This document shows positions 35,457 through 46,039 of a stretch of 64,000 bases of DNA, piece after piece. The translations under genes and the position numbers were made by a program. The DNA comes from Acanthosepion esculentum (lineage: Eukaryota > Mollusca > Cephalopoda > Sepiida > Sepiidae), in contig OZ038478.1 of NCBI GenBank assembly GCA_964036315.1, positions 139,666,360 to 139,730,359 on the forward strand. The letters run 5' to 3'. The notes under the pieces were generated by a model. The model searched no databases and had not been told where the DNA came from. It saw nothing but the letters and a program-made list of their open reading frames with translations. Every line of letters starts with the position of its first letter. Within the stretch, counting starts at the first letter, position 1.

Positions 35457-37400
35457 GGGATTTACTTGACCTCCCACATGGCCAGGTTGTGACACAAGGT
35501 CGGAGTTTAACGTGGGGAGGGAGGGGGAATGGACCCGAGTTTTCACCCGGGTCGCAGTGCTTTGGCTTTAGCTGGTCTTGGCTGGTCTTAGCTGGTCATA
35601 GCTTGTCCAAGCTGGTCAGAGCTGGTCATAGCTAGTCAGACATAGCCACGATACTACCAGCGCAGGGACGAATCCCTGCCGCCGGCCTGTATCGGAGAAG
35701 GAATCCCGGCCCCATAGGCGATCATTCAGTGAGTAATCTGCGAACAGATACTACACTTTGATCTTAGCCTTGGGATTTACTTGACCTCCCACAGGGCCAG
35801 GTTGTGACACAAGGTCGGAGTTTAACGTGGGAAGGGAGGGGGAATGGACCCGAGTTTTCACCCGGGTCGCAGTGCTTTGGCTTTAGCTAGTCATAGCTGG
35901 TCTTTGGCTGGTCTTAGCTGGTCATAGCTTGTCCAAGCTGGTCAGAGCTGGTCTTAGCTAGTCAGACGTAGCCACGATACTACCAGCGCAGGGACGAATC
36001 CCCGCCGCCGGCCTGTATCGGAGAAGGAATCCCGGCCCCATAGGCGATCATTCAGTGAGTAATCTGCGAACAGATACTACACTTTGATCTTAGCCTTGGG
36101 ATTTACTTGACCTCCCACAGGGCCAGGTTGTGACACAAGGTCGGAGTTTAACGTGGGAAGGGAGGGGGAATGGACCCGAGTTTTCACCCGGGTCGCAGTG
36201 CTTTGGCTTTAGCTAGTCATAGCTGGTCTTTGGCTGGTCTTAGCTGGTCATAGCTTGTCCAAGCTGGTCAGAGCTGGTCTTAGCTAGTCAGACGTAGCCA
36301 CGATACTACCAGCGCAGGGACGAATCCCCGCCGCCGGCCTGTATCGGAGAAGGAATCCCGGCCCCATAGGCGATCATTCAGTGAGTAAACCGCGAACAGA
36401 TACTACACTTTGATCTTAGCCTTGGGATTTACTTGACCTCCCACAGGGCCAGGTTGTGACACAAGGTCGGAGTTTAACGTGGGAAGGGAGGGGGAATGGA
36501 CCCGAGTTTTCACCCGGGTCGCAGTGCTTTGGCTTTAGCTAGTCATAGCTGGTCTTTGGCTGGTCTTGGCTGGTCTTAGCTGGTCATAGCTTGTCCAAGC
36601 TGGTCATAGCTAGTCAGACTTAGCCACGATACTACCAGCGCAGGGACGAATCCCTGCCGCCGGCCTGTATCGGAGAAGGAATCCCGGCCCCATAGGCGAT
36701 CATTCAGAGAGTAATCTGCGAACAGATACTACACTTTGATCTTAGCCTTGGGATTTACTTGACCTCCCACAGGGCCAGGTTGTGACACAAGGTCGGAGTT
36801 TAACGTGGGGAGGGAGGGGGAATGGACCCGAGTTTTCACCCGGGTCGCAGTGCTTTGGCTTTAGCTAGTCATAGCTGGTCTTGGCTGGTCTTAGCTGGTC
36901 ATAGCTTGTCCAAGCTGGTCAGAGCTGGTCTTAGCTAGTCAGACGTAGCCACGATACTACCAGCGCAGGGACGAATCCCCGCCGCCGGCCTGTATCGGAG
37001 AAGGAATCCCGGCCCCATAGGCGATCATTCAGTGAGTAATCCGCGAACAGATACTACACTTTGATCTTAGCCTTGGGATTTACTTGACCTCCCACAGGGC
37101 CAGGTTGTGACACAAGGTCGGAGTTTAACGTGGGAAGGGAGGGGGAATGGACCCGAGTTTTCACCCGGGTCGCAGTGCTTTGGCTTTAGCTAGTCATAGC
37201 TGGTCTTTGGCTGGTCTTGGCTGGTCTTAGCTGGTCATAGCTTGTCCAAGCTGGTCATAGCTAGTCAGACTTAGCCACGATACTACCAGCGCAGGGACGA
37301 ATCCCTGCCGCCGGCCTGTATCGGAGAAGGAATCCCGGCCCCATAGGCGATCATTCAGAGAGTAATCTGCGAACAGATACTACACTTTGATCTTAGCCTT
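35457..37400 (-). repeat. Higher-order repeat, copy 1 (six units, 1,944 bp)
   Basis: Six consecutive units starting at 35457, 35772, 36098, 36424, 36750 and 37075 form a block with a specific order of variants (CATGGCC or CAGGGCC tail, ATCCCTGCC or ATCCCCGCC loop arm, GTGAGTAATCTG, GTGAGTAAACCG, GAGAGTAATCTG, GTGAGTAATCCG). Confidence 0.85.
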
Positions 37401-39344
37401 GGGATTTACTTGACCTCCCACATGGCCAGGTTGTGACACAAGGTCGGAGTTTAACGTGGGGAGGGAGGGGGAATGGACCCGAGTTTTCACCCGGGTCGCA
37501 GTGCTTTGGCTTTAGCTGGTCTTGGCTGGTCTTAGCTGGTCATAGCTTGTCCAAGCTGGTCAGAGCTGGTCATAGCTAGTCAGACATAGCCACGATACTA
37601 CCAGCGCAGGGACGAATCCCTGCCGCCGGCCTGTATCGGAGAAGGAATCCCGGCCCCATAGGCGATCATTCAGTGAGTAATCTGCGAACAGATACTACAC
37701 TTTGATCTTAGCCTTGGGATTTACTTGACCTCCCACAGGGCCAGGTTGTGACACAAGGTCGGAGTTTAACGTGGGAAGGGAGGGGGAATGGACCCGAGTT
37801 TTCACCCGGGTCGCAGTGCTTTGGCTTTAGCTAGTCATAGCTGGTCTTTGGCTGGTCTTAGCTGGTCATAGCTTGTCCAAGCTGGTCAGAGCTGGTCTTA
37901 GCTAGTCAGACGTAGCCACGATACTACCAGCGCAGGGACGAATCCCCGCCGCCGGCCTGTATCGGAGAAGGAATCCCGGCCCCATAGGCGATCATTCAGT
38001 GAGTAATCTGCGAACAGATACTACACTTTGATCTTAGCCTTGGGATTTACTTGACCTCCCACAGGGCCAGGTTGTGACACAAGGTCGGAGTTTAACGTGG
38101 GAAGGGAGGGGGAATGGACCCGAGTTTTCACCCGGGTCGCAGTGCTTTGGCTTTAGCTAGTCATAGCTGGTCTTTGGCTGGTCTTAGCTGGTCATAGCTT
38201 GTCCAAGCTGGTCAGAGCTGGTCTTAGCTAGTCAGACGTAGCCACGATACTACCAGCGCAGGGACGAATCCCCGCCGCCGGCCTGTATCGGAGAAGGAAT
38301 CCCGGCCCCATAGGCGATCATTCAGTGAGTAAACCGCGAACAGATACTACACTTTGATCTTAGCCTTGGGATTTACTTGACCTCCCACAGGGCCAGGTTG
38401 TGACACAAGGTCGGAGTTTAACGTGGGAAGGGAGGGGGAATGGACCCGAGTTTTCACCCGGGTCGCAGTGCTTTGGCTTTAGCTAGTCATAGCTGGTCTT
38501 TGGCTGGTCTTGGCTGGTCTTAGCTGGTCATAGCTTGTCCAAGCTGGTCATAGCTAGTCAGACTTAGCCACGATACTACCAGCGCAGGGACGAATCCCTG
38601 CCGCCGGCCTGTATCGGAGAAGGAATCCCGGCCCCATAGGCGATCATTCAGAGAGTAATCTGCGAACAGATACTACACTTTGATCTTAGCCTTGGGATTT
38701 ACTTGACCTCCCACAGGGCCAGGTTGTGACACAAGGTCGGAGTTTAACGTGGGGAGGGAGGGGGAATGGACCCGAGTTTTCACCCGGGTCGCAGTGCTTT
38801 GGCTTTAGCTAGTCATAGCTGGTCTTGGCTGGTCTTAGCTGGTCATAGCTTGTCCAAGCTGGTCAGAGCTGGTCTTAGCTAGTCAGACGTAGCCACGATA
38901 CTACCAGCGCAGGGACGAATCCCCGCCGCCGGCCTGTATCGGAGAAGGAATCCCGGCCCCATAGGCGATCATTCAGTGAGTAATCCGCGAACAGATACTA
39001 CACTTTGATCTTAGCCTTGGGATTTACTTGACCTCCCACAGGGCCAGGTTGTGACACAAGGTCGGAGTTTAACGTGGGAAGGGAGGGGGAATGGACCCGA
39101 GTTTTCACCCGGGTCGCAGTGCTTTGGCTTTAGCTAGTCATAGCTGGTCTTTGGCTGGTCTTGGCTGGTCTTAGCTGGTCATAGCTTGTCCAAGCTGGTC
39201 ATAGCTAGTCAGACTTAGCCACGATACTACCAGCGCAGGGACGAATCCCTGCCGCCGGCCTGTATCGGAGAAGGAATCCCGGCCCCATAGGCGATCATTC
39301 AGAGAGTAATCTGCGAACAGATACTACACTTTGATCTTAGCCTT
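37401..39344 (-). repeat. Higher-order repeat, copy 2 (six units, 1,944 bp)
   Basis: Unit starts at 37401, 37716, 38042, 38368, 38694 and 39019 lie exactly 1,944 bp after those of copy 1, and the order of variants is the same. The first unit read identically in both copies. The array leaves this register at 39345, where the tail variant changes to CCCTCATGGCC. Confidence 0.85.
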
Positions 39345-40017
39345 GGGATTTACTTGACCTCCCTCATGGCCAGGTTGTGACACAAGGTCGAGTTTAACGT
39401 GGGGAGGGAGGGGGAATGGACCCGAGTTTTCACCCGGGTCGCAGTGCTTTGGCTTTAGCTAGTCATAGCTGGTCTTGGCTGGTCTTAGCTGGTCATAGCT
39501 TGTCCAAGCTGGTCAGAGCTGGTCATAGCTAGTCAGACATAGCCACGATACTACCAGCGCAGGGACGAATCCCTGCCGCCGGCCTGTATCGGAGAAGGAA
39601 TCCCGGCCCCATAGGCGATCATTCAGCGAGTAATCCGCGAACAGATACTACACTTTGATCTTAGCCTTGGGATTTACTTGACCTCCCACATGGCCAGGTT
39701 GTGACACAAGGTCGGAGTTTAACGTGGGAAGGGAGGGGGAATGGACCCGAGTTTTCACCCGGGTCGCAGTGCTTTGGCTTTAGCTAGTCATAGCTGGTCT
39801 TGGCTGGTCTTAGCTGGTCATAGCTTGTCCAAGCTGGTCAGAGCTGGTCATAGCTAGTCAGACGTAGCCACGATACCACCAGCGCAGGGACGAATCCCTG
39901 CCGCCGGCCCGTATCGGAGAAGGAATCCCGGCCCCATAGGCGATCATTCAGTGAGTAATCCGCGAACAGATACTACACTTTGATCTTAGCCTTGAGGCCG
40001 CGTAGAGACCGAAATCT

Positions 40018-41369
40018 CAAGATTTATTTGTAAAAATACAAATTTTGGCACGTGGTCTAGAGAGGGGGAGGGGTAAGGCTGGTCTTGACTAACTGTCCTA
40101 TACCTAGCTAATCAGATTCGTGACCCATTCATACATTACAATTGACGCATTCACCACAAGAATTTGTCCATCACCATTCGATCCTCCGAACACCATAATA
40201 CCACATCCACACCAGGGGGGACCTACAAAAAAGCGCCCCATTTAATGATAATGAAAATACATAAAAATATCGTCGTGAGCGGATGAAAGGGGAGGGAGAT
40301 GAACCCCATAACAAACTAAAATTTCAACAAATTCTTAAACTAAACATAATTGATGTTAGTAGGGCCCGTTCAACCCTCAAAATAGAGAGGCCGCTGTATT
40401 CTGCCCAGAGGACAAAATCAAGAGGCACTCTCGCTAAGGGAGTGGGAAAGAGATAAAATAACTGGGACGTGGGGAAGTAAAAGGCTGATCCAGTTGAGAT
40501 GAAAAGGAGGCCAAAACAAACTGGGGAGGTTGGGAATCTCGACTTGGATCATAACTAAAATGAAGGCCGGGAAACAGGCCGGGAACAACACTTACTCATA
40601 TTAACTAGGTACACTTAAGCATGTCTAACCTAACAGAGGGGAGGGTTCCACAGGAAACCACCCCGATGTGACTTTGGTTGACCTAGAAAAGAAAATCAAG
40701 GCTAACCCCGTTCAAACGAACCAAGCTCGCCTTTTTTACCCACCTTTCAGTGAAGACTGTCGAATGCAATCGTTTTCTATCAGTTCTAATCTTCATCTTG
40801 AGCTGATGCTCAAAGAATCGGATCAGATCCTGATGCGAAAGACTATTGCCTCGCAAGACCTCCTCCATTCGCGTCGTCCATATCACCATTCGAGCCGTGG
40901 CTAGCAGCGTTAGAAACACCATTCGTTTCCCCCCGGAATACGGGGGCGACACATTGTCACCCGCGTATGCGCGATCAATGGACACGAGTTCTTCGGGAGC
41001 GAGACGAGCCGTCAGCTCGCCGACATGGTCCCATAAGGGGCGGACCCGGGGGCAATGGTAGAAGGCGTGCGCAGCCGTTTCCTCTAAACCAAGGCCACAC
41101 CGATCACAGTCTGGCAAATCCGCCAAGCCCCATATGAAAGCCATGTCGTTGAGAGGCAGCCGATTCCGAGCCAATCGCCAGGTAAGCGAAAACTCAGTGT
41201 TACTGAGATAATCCGCCGCTGGCGCCCAAGTCCAGTAGGAGCGAAACTACTCCTCCGAAAACGTAAGGAATCCTTCGCGCGCCCCTCCACTAATCCCCGA
41301 TAGAAGACATTCCTAGGCCGTGACAGGTCACTGGACCGCGGAATAGTATTCAAGGCTGACCGACACTTA
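40018..41369 (-). mobile_element. Tx1-like LINE copy D, 5'-truncated
   Basis: The 3' untranslated region (40018-40680) and the end of ORF2 are present. Similarity stops abruptly at about 41369, where unrelated AT-rich DNA begins. The 3' end (TTTGTA/TACAAA hairpin, AAATC) is separated from the first U2-like head of the array by only about 27 bases that can form a CTTGAG/CTCAAG hairpin. 5' truncation is the common outcome of target-primed reverse transcription. Confidence 0.8.
40683..41369 (-). pseudogene. LINE D ORF2 C-terminal fragment
   Basis: It carries the C-terminal half beyond the RT core: LARNRLPLNDMAFIWGLADL, the knuckle CDRCGLGLEETAAHAFYHC, and the C-terminal LVRLNGVSLDFLF. A small deletion near 41265 shifts the frame, after which FRRSSFAPTGLGRQRR is out-of-frame reading. 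It agrees closely with the same region of A. Confidence 0.8.
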
Positions 41370-43599
41370 TTCAATTTCCATTTTTCTCTATTCTCATAGT
41401 TCAATTTGCATTATGAATCTTGCCTCTTGTAGATTAGATTCATTATTCTTTTTATATTACAATGTTTTGTTGATGGCATAAGGCATGGTCAACAAAGCTC
41501 AAATCTGTCTACCATGAGGGCGGCTGTGCTTTTCGATTTTCCAGCATGTGGTATTGTTATGTACCTCCATGAAAATCGATAGCATGACAAGAACGGCCTG
41601 AAACTTGATGAAAATTTTTTTCATCTTAAATGTATATTTTATTATTAAGAAGAAATAAAATATTTTTTCATTGTTTTTTAAATTTTTTACTCATTCATAG
41701 CATGTCCGACATCTTATAGTTAAAAATCTTCTTTTGTTTTGTCAGCGAAATTACTAAAAAAGCACATGTCAGCCATTTTAAAAAAAAATTGTAAACTAAT
41801 TTAAATTCCTCGTTTAAAACTCGTTCAAAAATCAAGAATACGTATTTCAAAATTTATTTGAAGAAAATTTAAAGCTTATTTAATATATTTAGGAAGAAAC
41901 TTTTATATACTTTCTTCGCAGAAAAATGTTGTTTAAAATAAAATGGAGCCGATCTTAACATCGTTGGCGATTGACAAGTGCTGAATGATGACATTCATCA
42001 CGTATTGACAGCTAACGGGAGACTTGAGTTATCATACGTAAGGACAGAATTGACATTTTTAAGTGAACCAGATTGGTAGTACCTCGTAATTATTGAAGTA
42101 AAAAATAACATTCAGCATTCCAATTTTTTTTTAAATTTTGTTTTTTTGTATGGAGCTTTCACCGTAAGTTTGTTGATACTATCTGGAGAAATTCTATAAA
42201 AAAAATTAAAAACAAGTGCTGCACAGGTGTTTGAGGGCCCCAATAGATCCCCCACTAAATTAAATAAAGTCAATTCAGATCTCCTATGATAAAAAAAATG
42301 TTTTTTTTTGTTTTTTTTTTTCAAAAAGCAACAATAAGGAAATTTAAACCAAATTGACTTTGACATATCTAGGTCAAAGGCCAGCCAGCTAGCAATAGAA
42401 CAAGCTCTTATCAGTTTGAATAATCTCACCACTTACCAGACAAGAACAAAGAATGAAAAAAGGGGCAATATCTGTAATAAAGGCTTGATATGGATTATTA
42501 TTATTTTCAAGCCGATGTTTGAACAATAGCTTGATGTGTTTTGTTTTGTCTTTTTAGCAACTCGTGACCCGGGTGATAACAACAACACTAAACAGCCGAC
42601 ATTATCTTAAATGTTTTTTTCATTAAATAGGGAAAATAAAATACTCCGCACGTGTTTGGCACGGGCAATTTGTAAACATAAAGCCGTAAACAGTGGAGAA
42701 GAACCCTTAAATACTAGACAGAAACTCAATTCACGTGACGTTTTTTTATTGCATTCATGATACTTCTTGTCTTCCGTAGATTAGAATTGCAGTCGTTTTT
42801 TTATATACTGGTGTTCGTTAGTTTATAAGAAGCTTTAGAAATTATAATCTGAAATTATAGATCTACTTAATAATACCATTGACTAAATTTTACAAACGTT
42901 TCACTAATTTTAGAAGAATTAACAACATTTAATGTATAAATAATAAAATAAGAAATACAAATAATTGTTTTAAAAATTCATTTTTCATCGACCATTTTTT
43001 TGCTTTCAGACAATATTATCAAAATCAATATTAAAACAAATAAAATAAATGAAAAGCATTTGAAATGAAGTAATATCTTTGTTTCCTTGAGTTTCGTATG
43101 ATACAATTCAGAGATCATTTTCAGGTGCAGTTGTTCGAACTAAAAAAACAAAAACATGATTTGGTTTTCTCAAAGCCTTGCGCTTTTAACTAATATAATC
43201 ACTAATTTGTCCAAAATTGAAATTATAGAGTTTTCGTGAAATTAGTTATGGGGCGGGGTAATAGATCTAAAAAATGCCATGATTTAAAAAAGGAAAATAT
43301 ATTTATAAGTTACATCAGTTATGAATAGTTTCTGCAATTTTTATTAAAATCCGACAATTATTTTTATTTTTGCAAGATTTTCCGAATTAATGTCTGTCAT
43401 ACAGAAAAAAACCTCGCTAAAATTCTATGTTATTTAGTAGTTCCGCTGAACACGAAGAGAAACAAGGGTTTTTTTTAGTCAAAAGTTAGAATGTTTTAAA
43501 AAGAAGGACATTTTTTAAAATAATTAAAAAATACTTTGGTCTTTCGTCTTCATAATAATCATAATAACATAAACATTTAGACGATAAAATTTTGTTTTC
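41370..43599. other. AT-rich non-coding stretch
   Basis: No gene recognised. The frame at 42112-42432 (minus) includes a phrase resembling a widespread invertebrate repeat (RISPDSINKLTVKAP), so 42110-42300 may be an old interspersed repeat of unknown class. The remainder is AT-rich with many stops. Confidence 0.4.
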
Positions 43600-44225
43600 G
43601 TTAAGTCTGGCGTCTTTTAGCGTCTTTTGGCGTTTTGCTCTATTTTTATCGATTTTACGGAGGTACCTAGGTATTGTCCTACAATTTAGCAACAATCTAG
43701 GAAGATATGTTTTTTTATCTTTCTTTCTGTTGTGCACATATTTTATTCCGTTTTTTCTAGTTCGCACCTCCTTTCTACTAATCCGTTTGATTGTCAATGG
43801 TACGGTGGGATTTTATCCGGTTTACATCCAATTCTGTTCAACCATTGACATAGCTTCTTGTCACTAAACTCTGTAGCGTTGTCAGATACCAGAGTTTTCG
43901 TAATTCTATTTCTTGGAAATATGATCCATAAACCTAAAGATTGTTCCACGGTCGAACTTATTTCTGGCCAGCCAGAATACGAATCTACCAGTATTTGTAA
44001 TAATTACATTCCATTAACATAGGCATGATCCATGTGTACCCTGTCACAAGACTCGGACTCTTTAGGCTATATATGTGTTTTTGCCTGTTAATTCGGAGTA
44101 TCACACTACATATCATCTGTAGAAATTGACAAGTCCTAAGAATGATCCCAATTCTTTTCTTGCTTGTAGGCATTTCAACTTTTAATATTTTCTCAATTAA
44201 CGATTGGTCTATATAACGTCGCAAT
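43600..44225 (-). pseudogene. Ty3/Gypsy element I: integrase
   Basis: The minus strand reads, through frame changes, ILRTCQFLQ (end of the zinc-binding region), VDSYSGWPEISSTVEQSLGL (first catalytic D), KTLVSDNATEFSDKKLCQWL (second D), IPPYH, QSNGLVERR (catalytic E), and YLPRLLLNCRTIPR, the typical TPH-like region downstream. All three D-D-E residues can still be seen, but at least one stop (after PPYH) and frameshifts disable it. It belongs with the RT and gag pieces at 46040-47055. Confidence 0.7.
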
Positions 44226-45990
44226 CCCCTCCTCAGTCACCGGTTGAGTTTGGGGTCGAACCTTACGGCCAGCCCTTGTGCTGGTTACCTGATTTTTAAT
44301 CCCCACCCTGCCCCAAATTGTGTTTGTTTTCGATCACAGGGCGGGCGCATGCTGAGTTGTATACTCAACGTGGCTGCTCTGGCAGCTTTGGCGACATGAC
44401 GTCATAAGGAACAAATTTAGAGTCAGCTGTGTAACATAAAAACATTATATCAAAACTTCATACATTGAATTTTCTAATCACTTGATTAGAAGCATGCAGA
44501 TTTTCAGTACCTTCCCTGAGAGATTTAAACGAAAATTGGCTGGTAGGAAAATACATTTCAACTCGAATCTGTTTCTTCTGACATCTAACGGGGAAACCGG
44601 AACAACGCTTCGCTCGGGACTCTATTTCCTGCACAGCGTAAATAACAGTAATATTTCTCTTTCTCAGGAACACGGGTATAACCTTCACCAATCTCAAAGA
44701 ACAAACTGCTCCTGAAACAAAAATCAGATCTTTTTATCCTTCCTCGATCTCGGACAAGAAACCGAGATCTCTCGCTTGTGTTAGTCTCGTTCTCGCCGAT
44801 AACGCATGCGCTGTGTCACTTCAACATTGATTTGCCAAAGTTCGCCTCGCATGTCTACGATATCTACAAGTACATGTACAGACAATTCGGCTTCTCTTGC
44901 TTCGGTGATGTATGTCTCCATCACTTTCCCCTTAATATCGCGTGACACTATGTTTAGCCACGCTCGGTAAACTGGTACAAGCCTGAAGTCTGATTTCTTC
45001 GACTCTGTGATATCTTCGAGCCGACCATTCAGGTATATTTGGTAGTCTAGAACAAGGCCGGAGTCTAAGTTCTTTCTGCAGAAGCTATGCGGGGTTTGGC
45101 AAAACGGATCATGAACCAACTGGCTCGTGTCTCTCTCGCAACCCGCAATTTAAGCCGTCTGGTTCCTTCTTCTCTGTCTCTCGTTTCACTCGTCTGTATT
45201 TATGGACAAAGTCGGTGCGGTGGTCGGGAAATTGATTGCCTGATCAAATTTGAGGAGATCCCTCCCCCGATGAGGAGTGTTGGTAGAATATCGATCCGCA
45301 CAACTCGTTCCATCTCGCGTAGGTGCCTCTCACTATAACGACCCGAAGGATGCATGCAATCTCTCCGTCTTCCTTGAAATTCCACCAGAGCCTTTTACCT
45401 CTCTGTCTCCTGATCAAACCTGTCTCCTCAGCCTAGGTGTGGTCTAGCCCAAAATGCTAAATTCAAATATCATCCAAAATTTCCATCAGTGGAAAATACT
45501 TATTGCGTCCCTGGTGATAGGTTAAATCTGGGATCCAATGCCTGTCACCTTCTCTCGACAGCTTTTTGGTCAATAAGCGATAAAAAGAGAAAATTCCACT
45601 TTATAAATTTTGGGCAGACGAAGGAAAAATATAACTACAAAACCATTCCTATTTTCTAAGTCCTGTCAACTGACCGAATATTGGCTAGAGATTCGATCTT
45701 AGCCGTCGAGGGTACTTGAATTCGTTAAAATGTAATCTATTCTACCGCGCGGGTCGAGTGGGTACTTAAGAAAATACTCTTACTTAAGTTAGTGTTGACC
45801 ATGACCAGATGCTAGTCGTCATCGTCACCCGAACACCGAAGTGGCGATAGAAAAGAAAAAAAATCTTATCCCTCCATTCTTCTTGTTTTTCTTATATTTT
45901 CAATTTATTTAAAACAAAACAGCGTTTCTCGCGTTTTTCTTGTTACCAGTATATATTCGGTCTATCGAAAAACATCGTTTTTTTTCTTGT
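44226..45990. other. Unrecognised 1.75-kb insert inside Gypsy element I
   Basis: Between the integrase and RT of the decayed Gypsy element lies DNA of higher GC content than its surroundings. It holds minus-strand open frames at 44458-44697, 44781-45119 (112 codons, with VYRAWLNIVSRDIKGKVMET and a charged ERD end) and 45200-45385. I recognise none of them. They might belong to another mobile element or be exons of a decayed gene. No terminal repeats were found by eye. Confidence 0.4.
44781..45119 (-). CDS. Hypothetical protein fragment, function unknown
   Basis: The 112-codon frame has a normal amino-acid mixture, including patterned hydrophobic strands (LSVHVLVDIVDMRGELWQIN) and few low-complexity runs, unlike the chance frames nearby. 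No family is recognised. It lies in the insert between Gypsy integrase and RT. The start is uncertain, since the frame could be open upstream of the first methionine. It may be a piece of a mobile-element protein or a chance frame. Confidence 0.2.
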   Translation of the reverse strand: MVHDPFCQTPHSFCRKNLDSGLVLDYQIYLNGRLEDITESKKSDFRLVPVYRAWLNIVSRDIKGKVMETYITEAREAELSVHVLVDIVDMRGELWQINVEVTQRMRYRRERD

Positions 45991-46039
45991 TTTCCAGTTT
46001 ATTTTGAAAGCCTTTTCCCCAATTTACCAGCGCCATCTT

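Larger units (their letters stand above)
33970..39994 (-). repeat. Tandem array of U2-headed, LINE-tailed units
   Basis: About 19 units of 294-328 bp run head to tail. On the minus strand each reads: U2-like head (GGCTAAGATCAAAGTGTAGT, then ATCTGTTC), a conserved stretch with a long UUCG-capped hairpin, a tract of 10-bp repeats (GACCAGCTAA type), a CCCGGGT-GAAA-ACTCGGG hairpin, a pyrimidine tract, and a tail CCTTGTGYCACA, hairpin, AAGTAAATC that copies the 3' end of the nearby LINEs. The next unit's U2 head follows at once. Units near 34.0-34.9 kb are irregular (one lacks the U2 head). Those from 35.1 kb on are uniform. No protein is encoded. Confidence 0.9.

Noticed and set aside
33970..39994. 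CRISPR-like array because of regular spacing
   Set aside because: Units are directly contiguous and about 325 bp, with no alternation of short repeat and unique spacer. The context is eukaryotic mobile elements.
33970..39994. A cluster of functional U2 snRNA genes
   Set aside because: Only the first 30-46 nucleotides of U2 are present. Stem-loops IIa-IV and an Sm site are missing from every unit.
45087..45338. Plus-strand frame of 83 codons beginning MRGLAKRIMNQL
   Set aside because: It overlaps better-looking minus-strand frames and has no motif. Its arginine/serine-rich composition looks like an antisense reading.
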